Numbered from the stretch's first letter, positions 33,167 to 42,063 are shown. The stretch is DNA of 42,421 nucleotides from Vibrio sp. 10N.261.45.E2 (GCF_002875705.1 NZ_MCZZ01000109.1:139962-182382); one strand, 5' to 3'. Notes: generated by a model not told the origin, from the letters alone. Program-made: numbers and translations.

Positions 33167-35380
33167 TTAAGCGTAATAAGCGTCGTAATGTGGCTTATCA
33201 TTAACCTTGATTGCAGTAGTAACAATGTCCCATACCTGAGCTAATTGTGGTTGGACTGCAGCAGGAAGTTGCATTCCTACCTCTATCGATTTGGCATGGC
33301 ATTTTTCATTCATGTACTCGTACAAAGTGTTAGATTGCACTTCAGCATCAGCAGCGCCTTTTAAAAAATGCAATGCAATATTATCTACACCGTATTCTCT
33401 GAACTGAGTTAGGTTGAACCTGAATGAAAAATAGACTTCCATCACTTTTCGGACATACGACTGGACCGCAACAGCATCACAATTGTATGGCCTTTCAATA
33501 GCTTCCTTAACTTTACTGATCAAGTAAGCATATTCAGAACGATGGTCTTTTAGTAAGTCAGGTAGACGATCAATACGTGATTCGTTGTCTTTTCTGTTAA
33601 TTAGGAAGTACCTTGTACGCTTAAAGTTTCCTTCAACTTCTTTATAATGCGATAACCACATCTTAACCAAGTTGAAGAATTCAAAGTTATGAGTAGAAAT
33701 AAATAGCTGTTCTACTTTGTCATGATTTAACTTACTTTTTATAATGCCAAGAACATTGTAGATGTGGTTTGAATCAAGGCTACAGATTGGGTCATCGATG
33801 TAGACAATTGGTTGAACGCCCTGAAGAGCTTCATCTTCCAACTGTGTTATGAAGTAAGCAAAAGCAATAGCTGTACGCTCACCATCTGATAAATGCTTAG
33901 CTTTACGTTCTTCACGTATAAACTGATATGTCCCTTCGATTAATTTTATAGTTATATCCGTCTTGCCAAAATACTGTCTTAGATTGTCATTAAGCTTTTC
34001 AGCGCCTTCATTGATATTGTTTAGTTCAGCTTCAATAACCTCAATACGTTCATTCTTAGTTCGAATATCGTTTCCTGCATTTTTTGCAACTATATCTAAT
34101 GCTTCAATTTCAGTAAGTGCTTGTGAATGGTTGTAGTCTTGTGTTTCTTGGTAAACATAATGGCGTTTAATTGTGTTTATGGCGTTAGTTTTCTCTGTCG
34201 AATGATTTGATGCCCGCTCGTTATGAACAAATATTGAAGCATTAATTTTTGCCAATAAGTCTGTTGGATCTGGTAGAGGATAATCAGAACCATTAAACGG
34301 GACGACCTCTGCCATTTTGCTCTTCTTATCTTCCAGTAAAGCTACCAATGCATTTTTTACAGCTTCAAATTCAAGTTTAATAGGTTCAGCCTGATCTTTT
34401 AGGTCGTCAAAACCAGTCTGAAGATCTGTGTACAAATCCCTTTTGTCAGGCATGCTAGATGTCACTGATTTACCTAAAATGTCAGCTATGGCGCTTTCAA
34501 TTCGTTTGCTTAATGTTTTGTAGGTATCTGAAAAGTAGTTATTCAACTGCTCTAATCGCTCTACAGTCACCTCTGATTGGCAAAACTGGCATGTTGTTGT
34601 TGCTTGGTGATGATCTATACCTTTCTCAACCCATTGTTTTAATGCATGGTTAGCTTCTAACTCCGCAATCGTAATTTGCGTAACGGATACTGCTAATATT
34701 TCCTCAACATTAGATAGCTCCGTAATCATATTTGGAACGGCGATTGTCGCTGTGGTTACACTTGAGACAACATCAGATCTTGCAGTTTCGAGCAATGCAC
34801 CTAGTTCTTCTGCTGTCTTTAAATGTAATACATCAGCTTCAAGTAGCATTGGTTTAACATTTGCGGCATTAAACTGCGCTGTACCAAGAATATTAAGCTG
34901 TTTTACATTTCTGCCTACAGCCGTTAAACGGTTATTACGCTCAGTTGTTTTTGTAGCTGATTTTATGATGCTATTGGCTTTGTTGTTCTCTAAAACCGGA
35001 ACCTCTTCTCTAAGACGCTTTAGTTCATCTTCAAGATCAATATTTCTCTCACCAACGATAAGAACAGGATCAACACTTGATTCATCGAAATCAACATTTT
35101 TTGCGATATAGTCTGAATTGAAAACACGAAGGTTATCTACTTTCTGCAGAGCGTTACTTTTGATTGAATTACCATCATGTTTATTGATTTCAAAAGAACC
35201 AGTCTCAAAACCTTCAGTTTTCTCACCTAGCTCGATAGATCTGAAGATCCTTGATAGTGTTGTTTTACCCGAATAGTTAAAGCCATATATCAAATTGAAC
35301 TGATGAAATGATTCACCACCAACTGTTTTTGCATTCTTGAAAATTCCGAAATCTTTTATAAACTTTATGTTTTTAAACAT
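33167..35380 (-). CDS. AAA_13 ATPase with zinc hook, RloC-like candidate anticodon nuclease
   Basis: A 737-residue ABC/SMC-type ATPase of the AAA_13 family. Walker A is G-F-N-Y-S-G-K-T-T (residues ~33-41), the signature L-S-D-G-E-R-T lies past residue 480, and Walker B is I-V-Y-I-D-D-P. Two long coiled-coil arms flank a tip with Cys264-Gln-Phe-Cys267, a Rad50-like zinc hook. The C-terminal domain has Arg644, Glu648 and His695, spaced like the Arg-x3-Glu ... His triad of PrrC/RloC anticodon nucleases. RloC cuts tRNA at the anticodon in response to phage or DNA damage and has this hook; PrrC lacks it. Base composition is more AT-rich than the flanking genes, suggesting transfer. No restriction-modification genes adjoin it. 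The family is sure; nuclease activity is inference. Confidence 0.8.
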   Translation of the reverse strand: MFKNIKFIKDFGIFKNAKTVGGESFHQFNLIYGFNYSGKTTLSRIFRSIELGEKTEGFETGSFEINKHDGNSIKSNALQKVDNLRVFNSDYIAKNVDFDESSVDPVLIVGERNIDLEDELKRLREEVPVLENNKANSIIKSATKTTERNNRLTAVGRNVKQLNILGTAQFNAANVKPMLLEADVLHLKTAEELGALLETARSDVVSSVTTATIAVPNMITELSNVEEILAVSVTQITIAELEANHALKQWVEKGIDHHQATTTCQFCQSEVTVERLEQLNNYFSDTYKTLSKRIESAIADILGKSVTSSMPDKRDLYTDLQTGFDDLKDQAEPIKLEFEAVKNALVALLEDKKSKMAEVVPFNGSDYPLPDPTDLLAKINASIFVHNERASNHSTEKTNAINTIKRHYVYQETQDYNHSQALTEIEALDIVAKNAGNDIRTKNERIEVIEAELNNINEGAEKLNDNLRQYFGKTDITIKLIEGTYQFIREERKAKHLSDGERTAIAFAYFITQLEDEALQGVQPIVYIDDPICSLDSNHIYNVLGIIKSKLNHDKVEQLFISTHNFEFFNLVKMWLSHYKEVEGNFKRTRYFLINRKDNESRIDRLPDLLKDHRSEYAYLISKVKEAIERPYNCDAVAVQSYVRKVMEVYFSFRFNLTQFREYGVDNIALHFLKGAADAEVQSNTLYEYMNEKCHAKSIEVGMQLPAAVQPQLAQVWDIVTTAIKVNDKPHYDAYYA

Positions 35381-35553
35381 GTACTTACACCGGCCTGTTT
35401 AGTCGGAATATTGTATCAGTTATATTTTTTTCGGGTGTGATACGTGACAAATATCATCATTATTTAATATGTCAATCATCCTCTATAACCGTTCAATAAA
35501 TAGGGAAGCACCAACACGCTTTTGTCCAAATCCCATTTAGACGCCCAAGAATC
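35381..35553. other. AT-rich promoter region of the RloC-like gene
   Basis: About 170 bp, AT-rich, containing the presumed promoter of the ATPase gene on the minus strand. No further gene or repeat is seen. Confidence 0.5.
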
Positions 35554-35583
35554 AAAAAAGGGATTGGTATCTCTACCAATCCC
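35554..35583 (-). terminator. Terminator of the pyrophosphatase gene (recurrent type, copy 1)
   Basis: GGGATTGGT (35560-35568) and ACCAATCCC (35575-35583) with loop ATCTCT; six T residues follow on the minus strand. The stem and loop recur three more times in the window. Confidence 0.92.
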
Positions 35584-35604
35584 TATCCCAAACTCTCTTA
35601 ATAC

Positions 35605-36642
35605 TTACAAGCTCTCAATTGCCTTTTGTACTGCTGGGCCAATCTGACGCTTACGAGAAGTAACGCCTTCCAGAGTTAGCATGTCGCTGGTTGGTTCAGC
35701 GTTGAAAGCCGACTTGATGACTTGATAATCGCTTTCATCCACCCACAGTAGATTCGCTTCTTTGTTCTTCGTGTCTGTGATTGAGAAGAACAGATGGTCT
35801 AATCCGTTCTCTTCCTTATAAGACTTCATCGCTGCCAAAAGCTCGTCTTTACGGTCAATCAGTTGTTGAGCCGTTAGTGTTTCAGCGACACCGATGCCCA
35901 CATGTTTGCCACCGTACTTAAAGTTTTTGTAATCCAACGTCAGAATGGTTTCAGAAGAAAGATGGCTGAGATCCGATTTAGCAATCAACATCTGTTGACC
36001 GAAATCTTCGATGTCTGAAATGCCTGCAACCTTCGCCAACTTCTCCGCGTATTCACGATCATGATCTGTTGTAGTTGCCGATTGGAATACCACAGTATCA
36101 GAAAGAATTGCACCCAAGCCCACACAAGCAAGGTGTTTAGGTAAGGTCACATCCAACTTTTCAGCGTTATCAGCCAGAATAGTCGCAGCAGAACCCCAAC
36201 CTCGAATATCCATCTCAACAATTTGTGGTGCATTAATTGGAGAACCACCAATCGCATGGTGATCGACCACAGCCACAATGGATGCTTGATCGATGGTTGG
36301 CGCTAGTTGAGTCACTTGGTTGAAGTCCACCAGCCCGACTCGATATGAAGAGTAATCTGTCTCTACGCGTGGAGATTCAGCATTACAATAGTTCAAGATA
36401 AACGTCGATTCAGGATTGATAGGTTCTGGCACTGTCGCCGTACCACCATAGATATGAGCCGCGAGCATCGCAGACATTACCGTGTCGCTGTCTGGGCTAA
36501 GATGCCCCGTCCATACGAGATCTTCACTGTTTTCATTAGCAGATTGTTGCAAGCTAAAAGCAAAGCTTGCTGAACTGAAAGACATGATTACGGCGGCAAC
36601 GACAGGTGTTAGCTTCACGGGTATTTCCTTATTTGGATTCAT
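35605..36642 (-). CDS. Exported family II (Mn-dependent) inorganic pyrophosphatase
   Basis: A 345-residue DHH-superfamily pyrophosphatase (PpaC type). Metal motifs are intact: G-H-L-S-P-D-S-D-T, L-V-D-F-N-Q, V-V-D-H-H, and I-L-S-D-T; the substrate-binding S-R-K-R-Q is present near the C-terminus. The usual L-V-D-H-N-E reads L-V-D-F-N-Q, with the Asp ligand kept. Unlike ordinary cytosolic family II enzymes it has a signal peptide (K-L-T-P-V-V-A-A-V-I-M-S-F-S-S-A-S-F-A), so it should act in the periplasm, where it could release phosphate from pyrophosphate for uptake. The start is uncertain (36642 or 36666); neither has a strong Shine-Dalgarno sequence, but both keep the signal. Confidence 0.88.
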   Translation of the reverse strand: MNPNKEIPVKLTPVVAAVIMSFSSASFAFSLQQSANENSEDLVWTGHLSPDSDTVMSAMLAAHIYGGTATVPEPINPESTFILNYCNAESPRVETDYSSYRVGLVDFNQVTQLAPTIDQASIVAVVDHHAIGGSPINAPQIVEMDIRGWGSAATILADNAEKLDVTLPKHLACVGLGAILSDTVVFQSATTTDHDREYAEKLAKVAGISDIEDFGQQMLIAKSDLSHLSSETILTLDYKNFKYGGKHVGIGVAETLTAQQLIDRKDELLAAMKSYKEENGLDHLFFSITDTKNKEANLLWVDESDYQVIKSAFNAEPTSDMLTLEGVTSRKRQIGPAVQKAIESL

Positions 36643-36760
36643 TTTAGAACCCAATAAGTTAACCATGAAAGATTTCAGGACCGTGTCAGCGATGTTTCAG
36701 ATTTACTTCAATGAGTAACGAAATGTAATTTGGCTCTCGTTAGGTTTCCCCAAAAAAACA

Positions 36761-36790
36761 AAAAAGGATCGGTATCTCTACCAATCCTTT
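36761..36790 (-). terminator. Terminator after the RlpA-like gene (recurrent type, copy 2)
   Basis: AAAGGAT-C-GGT pairs with ACC-A-ATCCTTT; one C/A mismatch, loop ATCTCT identical to the other copies. Confidence 0.88.
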
Positions 36791-36823
36791 AAGTTTCACA
36801 AACCAGTTCAGGCTTAGAGGCAA

Positions 36824-37249
36824 TTAGTGCTTGTACCTAAAGGTATTGCTGTCATCAACAATCTCAATTCTGATAGGCAAGGTTCCCTGCTTAACATTGC
36901 CAATTTTTGCAAATGCCTTGTGCGAAAGGTCGATAACTCGGCCTTTTACGTATGGGCCTCGGTCGTTAATTTTAACTTCGACAGACTTATTATTGGCAGT
37001 GTTAGTTACTCTCACGATCGTGCCAAAGGCTAAAGTTTTATGCGCTGCTGTATAAGCATTCATATTATACGTCTCACCACTTGCTGTGAGCTTGCCATGG
37101 AATTTATCGCCATACCAAGAAGCTTTACCAGCAAGAGCGTGTGACTTGGCATAGTCCTTTGTTTTAGAGCTGCCGACAGCCGACGTTGAGGTGCATCCGG
37201 CTAATATCATAAGAATAAGAGCAGTAAAGATAATATGTGATTTTTTCAT
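36824..37249 (-). CDS. RlpA-family septal-ring lipoprotein (double-psi beta-barrel)
   Basis: A 141-residue lipoprotein. Lipobox L-A-G-C after a 15-residue hydrophobic signal. The double-psi beta-barrel shows the RlpA pattern A-S-W-Y-G-D-K-F-H-G-K-L-T-A-S-G-E-T-Y-N-M and V-K-I-N-D-R-G-P-Y-V-K-G-R-V-I-D-L-S; the Asp and His used by lytic members are present. It lacks the SPOR domain of full-length RlpA, so it is a short paralogue, perhaps a glycan-strand cutter or binder not recruited by denuded glycan. The start at 37249 fits the lipoprotein signal; an upstream ATG at 37276 (AGAGAA before it) is an alternative. Confidence 0.88.
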   Translation of the reverse strand: MKKSHIIFTALILMILAGCTSTSAVGSSKTKDYAKSHALAGKASWYGDKFHGKLTASGETYNMNAYTAAHKTLAFGTIVRVTNTANNKSVEVKINDRGPYVKGRVIDLSHKAFAKIGNVKQGTLPIRIEIVDDSNTFRYKH

Positions 37250-37276
37250 GTAATTTGGGTGCGCTAATCTGTGCAT

Positions 37277-37758
37277 TTTTCTCTGTTTTCGTTGTGTTTT
37301 GGTTAGCTATACAATGCTGAGTATATTCACTGCTCAGCAAAGGCTACCATCCGGTATGTACGCACAATGTTTTCATGAAGAGTGCTTTCTTCCGTCATAT
37401 TCATGAAAGGTTTTATCTTCAAAACGTCAAATTTAACAAAGCGTTAAGGTTGCTTATTTATTAATCATTCAACGCAGATAAACCACAGTTCAAAGAACAC
37501 TCGAAGGCAGATTAATTTGCGCCCTATTCTGATATGAAGCTCCTCTTTCTTCACTCTCCAAAAGCGGTTTGGTTATCAATCAACTCTGTTCTATTTATTA
37601 ATAAACCCAACTAACGCTATTAAAAACCACCCCAAATGGTTAGGCGAAATATTAATGAAAATTAACTCATATCAAAGATAGATAAGTTAGCTCATTAATC
37701 GTCAGACATGCTCTTATATGCGATTTATAGTACCTCTCTGTAATGAAACGGTGGCTAT
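37277..37758. other. Divergent intergenic region
   Basis: About 480 bp between two divergent genes, holding their promoters. I see no clear FNR or other operator palindrome and no RNA gene. Confidence 0.5.
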
Positions 37759-38973
37759 ATGACTTTTATTGAATCCTTTACCTTAATGCTTGCATTGATT
37801 TATAGCATTTGTGTTCTCTACACCAGCGGTAAAAAGCTCGGTAGCATAATAACGTCCTGCATTCTCATCACAGCGGTACTTAGTGCAGCCTATTGGCCTT
37901 TGCTCATCGCTCTTTCATTGGCGTTGGTTGTCATCTCTTCGATTTTTTACTTTAAACCGACCATAATCACAGCTTCATCCAAGACAAATGTTTTGCGTCA
38001 AGCCAGCCAACATGCGATGGCACTTTCATTATTTCTAGTAGCTATCCAGTACACCCTTCACACATGGCTGCTTGTTCATCAAATATCTCCAAGCTTCATG
38101 CGACCTGATGTTACGGATGCTTTCTTACCTATTGCTGCGGCCATTCAACTTAAGGCTATCTTCTCTATTGGGTTTTGGGATCAAACTCATCCGGCAGGCG
38201 CTGTTATGCTCGTGACTGTGTTAGTGACTGGGATTGTTTGTAAGCGTGCCTTTTGTGGTTGGATTTGTCCGCTAGGTCTCGCTGGGGAATATCTATATAA
38301 CTTACGCTTAAAATTCGTCAAGAAAGCGTATTTGCCACCAGTTTGGCTCGACTGGCCACTACGTATGATGAAGTACTTACTATTGGCTTTCTTTACCTTT
38401 ATTTCTGTAGGAATGCCTGTCGCGAGCCTGACTTATTACCTCAATGGCAATTACCATAAAATCGCAGATGTAAAAACCGCTTGGGTATTCGTTGAACCAG
38501 GAATAATTACTCTTGGTGTTTTAGCCGTCATTCTATTGATGTCAGCATGGCGACAACGTGCTTTTTGCCGATACTTTTGCCCTTATGGCGCCCTACTTGG
38601 GATAGCAAGTCTACTTAGCCCATTTAAGATTCGCCGAGACACTAAGCATTGTTTAAATGAAAAAGATAATCTGAATTGCAGCAAATGTACTCGCGCATGT
38701 CCTTCTAATATTATTATTCATACCGCTATACAGATTCGAACGGATGAGTGCCAAGCTTGTTTACGCTGTGTTGCTGCATGTCCAAATAAGCAAGCGCTTG
38801 GACTAAAGACACGCAATGGTTGGCAATTATCATCTAAGTATCTTCTCGTTTTAGTGCTAATGATAATGTTTGGCATTCCTCTGTTATCTTTTACACTGGG
38901 TTATTGGCACAGTCAGACCACCAATGAGATACGCATACAGTTAATTCAAGTGATGGACTATCTCAGCTATTGA
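37759..38973 (+). CDS. Membrane polyferredoxin of the NapH/NosR/CcoG-like group
   Basis: A 404-residue inner-membrane protein with about seven or eight helices and Fer4_5-type motifs: C-G-W-I-C-P-L-G and C-R-Y-F-C-P-Y-G at the membrane face. Two cytoplasmic 4Fe-4S motifs follow: C-S-K-C-T-R-A-C-P and C-Q-A-C-L-R-C-V-A-A-C-P. Members pass electrons from quinol or cytoplasmic donors to periplasmic reductases (NapH for nitrate, NosR for N2O) or have metal-handling roles (CcoG). None of those partner genes is near, so the terminal acceptor is unknown. Its N-terminus with two or three extra helices differs from NapH. A terminator shared with the convergent VOC gene follows. Confidence 0.88.
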   Translation: MTFIESFTLMLALIYSICVLYTSGKKLGSIITSCILITAVLSAAYWPLLIALSLALVVISSIFYFKPTIITASSKTNVLRQASQHAMALSLFLVAIQYTLHTWLLVHQISPSFMRPDVTDAFLPIAAAIQLKAIFSIGFWDQTHPAGAVMLVTVLVTGIVCKRAFCGWICPLGLAGEYLYNLRLKFVKKAYLPPVWLDWPLRMMKYLLLAFFTFISVGMPVASLTYYLNGNYHKIADVKTAWVFVEPGIITLGVLAVILLMSAWRQRAFCRYFCPYGALLGIASLLSPFKIRRDTKHCLNEKDNLNCSKCTRACPSNIIIHTAIQIRTDECQACLRCVAACPNKQALGLKTRNGWQLSSKYLLVLVLMIMFGIPLLSFTLGYWHSQTTNEIRIQLIQVMDYLSY

Positions 38974-39035
38974 TCTTGGCTCTCAACTCTAAGATCTAGG
39001 AGTGGAGCCACCACAATCACACACAGCCCAAACAC

Positions 39036-39068
39036 AAAAAAGGATTGGTATCTCTACCAATCCTTTTT
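39036..39068. terminator. Bidirectional terminator (recurrent type, copy 3)
   Basis: AAAAAGGATTGGT and ACCAATCCTTTTT with loop ATCTCT; serves the polyferredoxin gene on the plus strand and the VOC gene on the minus strand. The bases after it (TTAGGGGGTGTTTCGG) match copy 4. Confidence 0.93.
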
Positions 39069-39115
39069 AGGGGGTGTTTCGGTTTTTCTACCTTATGACA
39101 GGTAGGTAGCGCCTA

Positions 39116-39607
39116 TTACTCGTAATCTGTCGCGTACGTATCTTCGTATGAGTGAGAGTAGAACTCGAATAGGTTGCCAAACGGGTCTTCTAGGTAAACC
39201 ATTTGTGCTTGTTTTAGCTCGTCTTCTGGGTGGTAACGGTGAATGTCCATACGTACTTTACCGCCGAACTCTTCTACACGTTTGATAGCTGAATCAAATT
39301 GCTCTTTTGGAAGCTGTAGACAGAAGTGGAAGATACCTAGGCGAGAGAAATCAACGTTATGACGCTCTTCACGGTCAACCATTTCGAACAGCTCAACACC
39401 GATACCATCAGATGTTACTAGGTGAGCGATGTTGAAACCTTTGAAGCCTTCGCCAAATACTGCGATACACATACGGCCGATTGCTGATTCGCGCTCTTCC
39501 ATCACTTTAGTGTTGTTCATTACAACTCTTAGACCTAGAGCCTTGGTGTAGAACTCTACCGCTTGGTCCATATCACCAACCATGATGCCTACGTGATTCA
39601 TTTTCAT
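39116..39607 (-). CDS. VOC-fold protein (glyoxalase/dioxygenase type), copy 1
   Basis: A 163-residue protein of two VOC beta-alpha-beta-beta-beta modules. It begins M-K-M-N-H-V-G-I-M-V-G-D-M-D-Q-A; likely metal ligands are the N-terminal His, a mid-protein Glu (V-E-L-F-E), His in F-H-F-C-L and the C-terminal Glu in N-L-F-E-F-Y-S-H. The start at 39607 has GGAG six bases upstream. The substrate is not assigned; the group includes lactoylglutathione-lyase-like and fosfomycin-resistance-like proteins. A close paralogue lies about 3 kb away at the right edge, with the same orientation and 3' flank, and a nucleotidase gene in between. Confidence 0.88.
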   Translation of the reverse strand: MKMNHVGIMVGDMDQAVEFYTKALGLRVVMNNTKVMEERESAIGRMCIAVFGEGFKGFNIAHLVTSDGIGVELFEMVDREERHNVDFSRLGIFHFCLQLPKEQFDSAIKRVEEFGGKVRMDIHRYHPEDELKQAQMVYLEDPFGNLFEFYSHSYEDTYATDYE

Positions 39608-39775
39608 AACTTTCTCCAATTCTTTTTAATTCTGTACTTTCGAAGCTCAGCTTCTGTATTTCGTTTCGATGGAGAGAGTATATGGAGATAAGTGTATTAA
39701 ATGAAATTATCATAAATTATATTAATAATAATTTATTGTTATCTATTATTTCTAGAGGTCGATAGTTAACAAACA

Positions 39776-39807
39776 TGTGCCCCAAGAACTTTTGCTCTTG
39801 GGGCACA
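39776..39807 (-). terminator. Terminator hairpin after the 5'-nucleotidase gene
   Basis: TGTGCCCCAAGA (39776-39787) and TCTTGGGGCACA (39796-39807) form a perfect 12-bp stem with an 8-nt loop. It lies 39 bp past the nucleotidase stop. The T run on the minus strand is broken (GTTTGTT), but the stem is strong. Confidence 0.78.
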
Positions 39808-39846
39808 TTGATCATATGAACGATTGTTAATGGTATCTATCAGACG

Positions 39847-41751
39847 CTAATTCAGCGCTTCAATGAGCGTGATCTCACGTTTGATCTGCATGCCTTCTTG
39901 CTCGGTCGCTTGCGTCAGTTTGTTATTACGTGCCGTTATGGCCGCTTGTTTAGCTTTGTCAGTGTCAAACATCAGACCTTGTACATTGATTGAAGCGATA
40001 TTCGTATAGCGGCCATCGTCACTTGTTGGAATTGAGATAACTTCATCATTTATCAGCGACTTTACGATCTCACGTTGTTCGCTGTAACGGCTATCCAACC
40101 CAGAGAGTGTCCAACGTTGTTGAGGCTTCCCTTCATACTGACCATTCTTTTCTTCTGTTAGATACTTGATGGTCATATTACGAATTGTGCCCGCTTCCTC
40201 ACCATACTCTTCCTCTGTGTCAAACAGTACAGGGAAGGATTCACCTTCTAGTACGCCACCTTTTTTAGTGAGGTGACCCATTCGATAGCTATTCATACCA
40301 ATTCGGATTTCAGTTTCATCGGTAACAGGTGTGCCATCAGCGAACTCGAGGTTAGTAATACGTTTACCTGCAGGCTGAGTTAGATCAATGGTATAAGTCA
40401 CGCCCGCAAAGAAATCATTAGTCGAATATTTAGATGCTCTGCGTTCTGGATTAAAGCTATAAGTGACATCACCAGGTTGTACCGAGTTGAAGTAGCCAGC
40501 AGACCATTCCATGTAGGTTTTAAGTTCTTTACCTGTCATCTGGTAAACCGTGATTTCTCCACCAGCATATTGATAGTTATAAGCGATGTCTTTGGCTTTA
40601 ATCGGACCAACATCCAGCTCTGCATTGTCATTATCAATTTGGAGTGCGATGACATTAGCTTTTGGCGCATAGAAGAAGCTCGCTTCTTGGTATAACGCAC
40701 TAATACCGGTGTCTTGAATATGAACTTGAGGTATACCGCGGATTTCATTTTCAGGGACTAAGTCAACGCCAGTTAGCTGAGCCACAGGTCGATTCGCCAT
40801 TTCTCGAAGTTGTTTGTGATACGGCTGATATAGCGCGTCCATATCTTCATCGGAATCAACGCCATTAATCTTGTAGGTGAAGCTGTCTTTATTCACTAGA
40901 GTGAATTTGCCATCGCGCTCTTCAAATTGGAGGTCGATACGAGATAGAGCTCGGCCATACTTGTCAGGCTCAGTAATAATCACCCCATTCACAACCGCCT
41001 TATCAATACGAGTGTGCATGTGGCCAGCAACAATGGCATCCAACTCTGGGTTAGCATTCGCAATGTCGGTGACACCTGTATTCGCGATGTCATTTTCGTT
41101 TTCAATACCCATGTGTGCAACCAATACAATCGCATCTACTTGGTCATCAATCTCTTTGATTATTTTCTTCACTTCCAGAGTTGGGTTGGTGAAAGTGACG
41201 CCTTCTAAACGGTTAGTACCTTGTGCAAAGACTTCTGTCATTGGGGTGTCCATTCCTATCACACCGATCTTAACTCCACCGCGTTCTAGAATGGTGTAAC
41301 CCGGTAGGAATGGGTTTCCATTTTTGTTCTTGATGTTGCCGCCTAAAGACTGGCCTTTAAATTGAGTAACGGCTCTGTTGAGCGTTTTAAGACCGAAGTC
41401 GAATTCATGATTACCTAAAACCCACACATCATACTTCATGTGGTTGAAGCCAAGCATCATTGGGTCAACGGGCTCATCTTTGAATGTTTCTACGAAGTTA
41501 CCTTGAATGGTATCGCCAGCATCTGCGAGGATAATGTTTGATTGCTCTTTGCGGATATCCCCCACTTTCGTCGCTATTTGGCTTAGGCTACCGCGCGTGT
41601 TGAGTTTATCTGATGCGTAGTCCCACGCCATGAAATGACCATGGATATCTGAAGTGCCAAGTATCGTGACGTCGTGTATGTCACCATCAGCGGCAAAGGT
41701 AGGAAAAGTAAGAGAAAGTAGAATTGCACTGGATAATAATTGTCTTTTCAT
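39847..41751 (-). CDS. Periplasmic 5'-nucleotidase / 2',3'-cyclic phosphodiesterase family protein
   Basis: A 634-residue metallophosphoesterase of the UshA/CpdB family with a signal peptide (M-K-R-Q-L-L-S-S-A-I through T-F-A-A). Dinuclear metal motifs are all visible: S-D-I-H-G-H, G-D-T-I-Q-G, G-N-H-E-F-D, and G-H-M-H-T, followed by the C-terminal 5'-nucleotidase substrate-binding domain. It would take nucleotides or cyclic nucleotides apart in the periplasm, releasing phosphate and nucleoside. It stands alone between two copies of a VOC gene. The start could also be 41757 (one or two residues longer); neither has a strong Shine-Dalgarno. Confidence 0.92.
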   Translation of the reverse strand: MKRQLLSSAILLSLTFPTFAADGDIHDVTILGTSDIHGHFMAWDYASDKLNTRGSLSQIATKVGDIRKEQSNIILADAGDTIQGNFVETFKDEPVDPMMLGFNHMKYDVWVLGNHEFDFGLKTLNRAVTQFKGQSLGGNIKNKNGNPFLPGYTILERGGVKIGVIGMDTPMTEVFAQGTNRLEGVTFTNPTLEVKKIIKEIDDQVDAIVLVAHMGIENENDIANTGVTDIANANPELDAIVAGHMHTRIDKAVVNGVIITEPDKYGRALSRIDLQFEERDGKFTLVNKDSFTYKINGVDSDEDMDALYQPYHKQLREMANRPVAQLTGVDLVPENEIRGIPQVHIQDTGISALYQEASFFYAPKANVIALQIDNDNAELDVGPIKAKDIAYNYQYAGGEITVYQMTGKELKTYMEWSAGYFNSVQPGDVTYSFNPERRASKYSTNDFFAGVTYTIDLTQPAGKRITNLEFADGTPVTDETEIRIGMNSYRMGHLTKKGGVLEGESFPVLFDTEEEYGEEAGTIRNMTIKYLTEEKNGQYEGKPQQRWTLSGLDSRYSEQREIVKSLINDEVISIPTSDDGRYTNIASINVQGLMFDTDKAKQAAITARNNKLTQATEQEGMQIKREITLIEALN

Positions 41752-41790
41752 CTGCATGTTCACGTAGTGGATAAAGTATGACGCCACCAT

Positions 41791-42035
41791 ATAGAATTGC
41801 GTCTACCTTATGGGTGACTAGTGTCATACTTTCAGTGATACAAGCTTTTGATATTTCAAATAAACGTGACTAATAACAGCCTTAAAACAACTTAAGTAAC
41901 TATACGGGTTACACCAACACATGAATATGCAGCGCCACATATCAAAGTCTGTGGCTCAGTTTAATCTCTTCAAATTCAGTTCAATTAAGTCAGGTTCGCT
42001 TAACTAGCTTATCCATACCCCCTAACCCCAAACAC
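41791..42035. other. Promoter region of the nucleotidase gene
   Basis: About 245 bp, followed by the terminator of VOC copy 2. It includes ACCCCCTAA at 42017-42025, complementary to TTAGGGGGT after the terminator at 42066-42074, so a larger outer stem could form there. No gene is seen. Confidence 0.5.
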
Positions 42036-42063
42036 AAAAAGGATTGGTATCTCTACCAATCCT
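42036..42063 (-). terminator. Terminator of VOC copy 2 (recurrent type, copy 4)
   Basis: AGGATTGGT (42040-42048) and ACCAATCCT (42055-42063) with loop ATCTCT; five A residues on the left give the minus-strand T run. Confidence 0.92.

Noticed and set aside
35554..42063. Recurrent hairpins as integron attC sites or insertion-sequence ends
   Set aside because: Each follows a gene stop, has a T run and forms a simple terminator stem; no attC R/L boxes, target duplications or transposase.
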